A stretch of 64,000 nucleotides of DNA from Gracilimonas sp. (GTDB lineage: Bacteria > Bacteroidota > Rhodothermia > Balneolales > Balneolaceae), in the NCBI RefSeq assembly GCF_017641085.1, contig NZ_JAEPPI010000001.1:992001-1056000 (forward strand), given 5' to 3'. A program made the position numbers and the translations under genes. Below are positions 62,997-64,000 of this stretch, one piece after another. The notes under the pieces are model-generated. The model saw only the letters and a list, made by a program, of their open reading frames with translations, had not been told where the DNA came from and did no database searches. How positions within the stretch are numbered: the first letter of the stretch is position 1; each line of letters begins with the position of its first letter.

Positions 62997-63085
62997 GGAG
63001 AGGTGCCAGAGCGGTCGAACGGGCTCGCCTGGAAAGCGAGTGTGCCCCTTCCGGGGTACCGAGGGTTCGAATCCCTCCCTCTCCG
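62997..63085 (+). tRNA. tRNA-Ser (anticodon GGA)
   Basis: 89 bases without encoded CCA. Acceptor arm GGAGAGG (62997-63003) pairs with CCTCTCC (63078-63084), discriminator G at 63085. The anticodon loop CTGGAAA between TCGC and GCGA gives GGA, reading UCC/UCU. A long variable arm (TGTGCCCCTTCCGGGGTACC) marks a class II tRNA. T-arm GAGGG-TTCGAAT-CCCTC (63061-63077). Confidence 0.96.
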
Positions 63086-63203
63086 CATTAAGTACTATAC
63101 AAACTGCTAGCCATTCACCCAGCGTTATTTTAATAAAGAAGAGGGATGAGAAGCCTGTCCCGCTTTTAACCCGGATTTAGAAAACGGAAACAGTCCTGCG
63201 GGA

Positions 63204-63220
63204 AATCCCTCCCTCTCCGC
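63204..63220 (+). repeat. Duplicated 3' end of tRNA-Ser
   Basis: AATCCCTCCCTCTCCGC repeats 63070-63086 exactly, 134 bases downstream. It lacks the rest of the tRNA. The layout is like an attachment-site pair left by an element integrated in the tRNA 3' end, but no integrase is present and the interval is very short. Confidence 0.7.
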
Positions 63221-63286
63221 CATTTTTTCCCATCTGAACTCTTCTAAGCATAGTCTCCTTCCTCTAAAAATTCTTATACTTGCTTC

Positions 63287-63925
63287 ATGAAAAGATTAGA
63301 GACGAAACACATCGATTTTTGGCCCGATGATGTACTACTCGGGGAAGCTGAAATTGGCGCTTCGGATTCCACAAACATCCTTAGTAAGGAAGAGTTGGAA
63401 GAGTATCAGGGGTTTGCCAGTGCCAACAGGAAAGCTGAATATCTGGCGGCTCGTCACCTGTTCAGACATCTGCTTCATAGTTTAAACATTGCACCGGACG
63501 AAGTTGACCTGGTAAAAGAAGAAATGGGGAAGCCATATGCCCAACATCACAACGAACTTATCTATGTGAGCTTTTCACACTCACCCCAAAAAGTGTACTG
63601 TGCTCTTTCACTCTCAATAAATATTGGCCTGGATGTTGAACTTGCAGATCGGAAAATCAATCCGGCAGTAGTAAAAAGAATATTGAACGATGAAGAGCAG
63701 GGGACATTGGCTTCAGAAGAACCGGTGAAATTATGGACCGTAAAAGAAGCCGCCGTTAAATGCCTGGGCACCGGGTTGAGAACCAATCTGAACGACCTCA
63801 CTATATTAAAGAATCAAAAAAACCGCTTTTCTGTAAGATTTAACAATGATAAATTATTTGAAATTTGTAGTTTCAGGCTAACAAATCATCAGATAGCATT
63901 AGCTTATCAAAGCAAACATATTTGA
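63287..63925 (+). CDS. 4'-phosphopantetheinyl transferase superfamily protein
   Basis: 212 residues. RKAEYLAARHLFRHLLHSL, VDLVKEEMGKPYAQHHNELI, then the substrate and metal motifs SFSHSPQKVYCALSLS, NIGLDVELADRK and LWTVKEAAVKCLGTG. Two-domain length fits the Sfp/AcpT class rather than the short AcpS. It moves phosphopantetheine from CoA to a carrier-protein serine. No polyketide or non-ribosomal peptide genes are near, so the general acyl carrier protein is a reasonable target. A strong terminator follows. Confidence 0.9.
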   Translation: MKRLETKHIDFWPDDVLLGEAEIGASDSTNILSKEELEEYQGFASANRKAEYLAARHLFRHLLHSLNIAPDEVDLVKEEMGKPYAQHHNELIYVSFSHSPQKVYCALSLSINIGLDVELADRKINPAVVKRILNDEEQGTLASEEPVKLWTVKEAAVKCLGTGLRTNLNDLTILKNQKNRFSVRFNNDKLFEICSFRLTNHQIALAYQSKHI

Positions 63926-63927
63926 CT

Positions 63928-63984
63928 AAAAGCTCGGAAATATCATTTCTCCCGGTAAGAGGGAAGGTATCTCCGGGCTTTTTT
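63928..63984 (+). terminator. Rho-independent terminator after phosphopantetheinyl transferase
   Basis: AAAAGCTCGGA (63928-63938) pairs with TCCGGGCTTTT (63972-63982), 11 bp including one G-U pair, closing a 33-base loop that has its own small stem, followed by T. Confidence 0.7.
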
Positions 63985-64000
63985 GTTTATACAAACGAAA

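Noticed and set aside
62872-63180. 102-codon open frame across the tRNA-Ser gene
   Set aside because: It overlaps the TonB-like gene end and the whole tRNA; no coding sense.
1-64000. CRISPR array, complete insertion sequence or prophage
   Set aside because: No regularly spaced repeats, cas genes, transposase, integrase or phage structural genes were seen in any part of the window.

Overview
The window is a 64-kb stretch of bacterial chromosome, apart from one cut gene at the left edge dense with intact genes on both strands. It looks like a member of the Bacteroidota/Balneolota lineage (Balneola/Gracilimonas-like is my best guess, from family knowledge and not from any search). Reasons: Shine-Dalgarno sequences are mostly weak; candidate promoters fit the Bacteroidetes form TTG-N20-TAnnTTTG; the branched-chain/2-oxoacid dehydrogenase E1 is a single alpha/beta fusion; methionine synthase is split into two genes; arginine decarboxylase is of the short type; secreted proteins and bactofilins are typical. 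Overall base composition is moderate, with AT-rich islands at 1.4-4.0 kb, in the amidohydrolase gene and around the toxin-antitoxin modules.

Layout. 0-5.7 kb: start of a large acidic secreted protein (minus strand, cut by the window), then a secreted protein, a propeller-type sensor kinase and its NarL-type regulator. 6-17.9 kb: AtuA-like protein, FAD oxidoreductase, two half-ABC exporters that look like one heterodimer split by an RNase Z-like gene, a DUF883-like protein, prfB with its programmed frameshift, nadB, a ParE-type toxin-antitoxin pair and coaE. 18-34.7 kb: fbp, then the translation/transcription block rimP-nusA-infB-rbfA-truB-ribF, interrupted by dinB-like and amidohydrolase genes, then rpsO, pnp, an M16 peptidase and asnS. 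34.7-41 kb: two bactofilins, holA, an ECF sigma factor with a small putative anti-sigma protein, a mosaic tandem duplication and a CDF transporter. 41-46.8 kb (minus): a five-gene run: arginine decarboxylase, agmatinase, deoxyhypusine-synthase-like protein, E1 fusion, and a Pycsar-effector-like membrane protein. 47-54.8 kb: Omp85-type protein, RelE-type toxin-antitoxin, and a SAM-I riboswitch controlling split metH plus metF. 55-57.8 kb (minus): LacI-type regulator, purC, cupin and a membrane protein. 58-64 kb: phytoene/squalene synthase, accC, murQ, plsC-like, TonB-like, tRNA-Ser(GGA) and a phosphopantetheinyl transferase.

Most genes are housekeeping. The unusual material is in junctions and regulation: a 195-bp insertion that regenerates the metF 3' end; a duplicated tRNA-Ser 3' end; a tandem duplication whose identity is concentrated in one segment; a sensor kinase whose DNA composition changes abruptly inside the gene; an internally duplicated antitoxin; a SAM-I riboswitch with a readable translational switch; and an orphan Pycsar-effector-like gene at the end of a polyamine operon. 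I see no CRISPR array, no complete insertion sequence, no integrase and no convincing complete new defence system.
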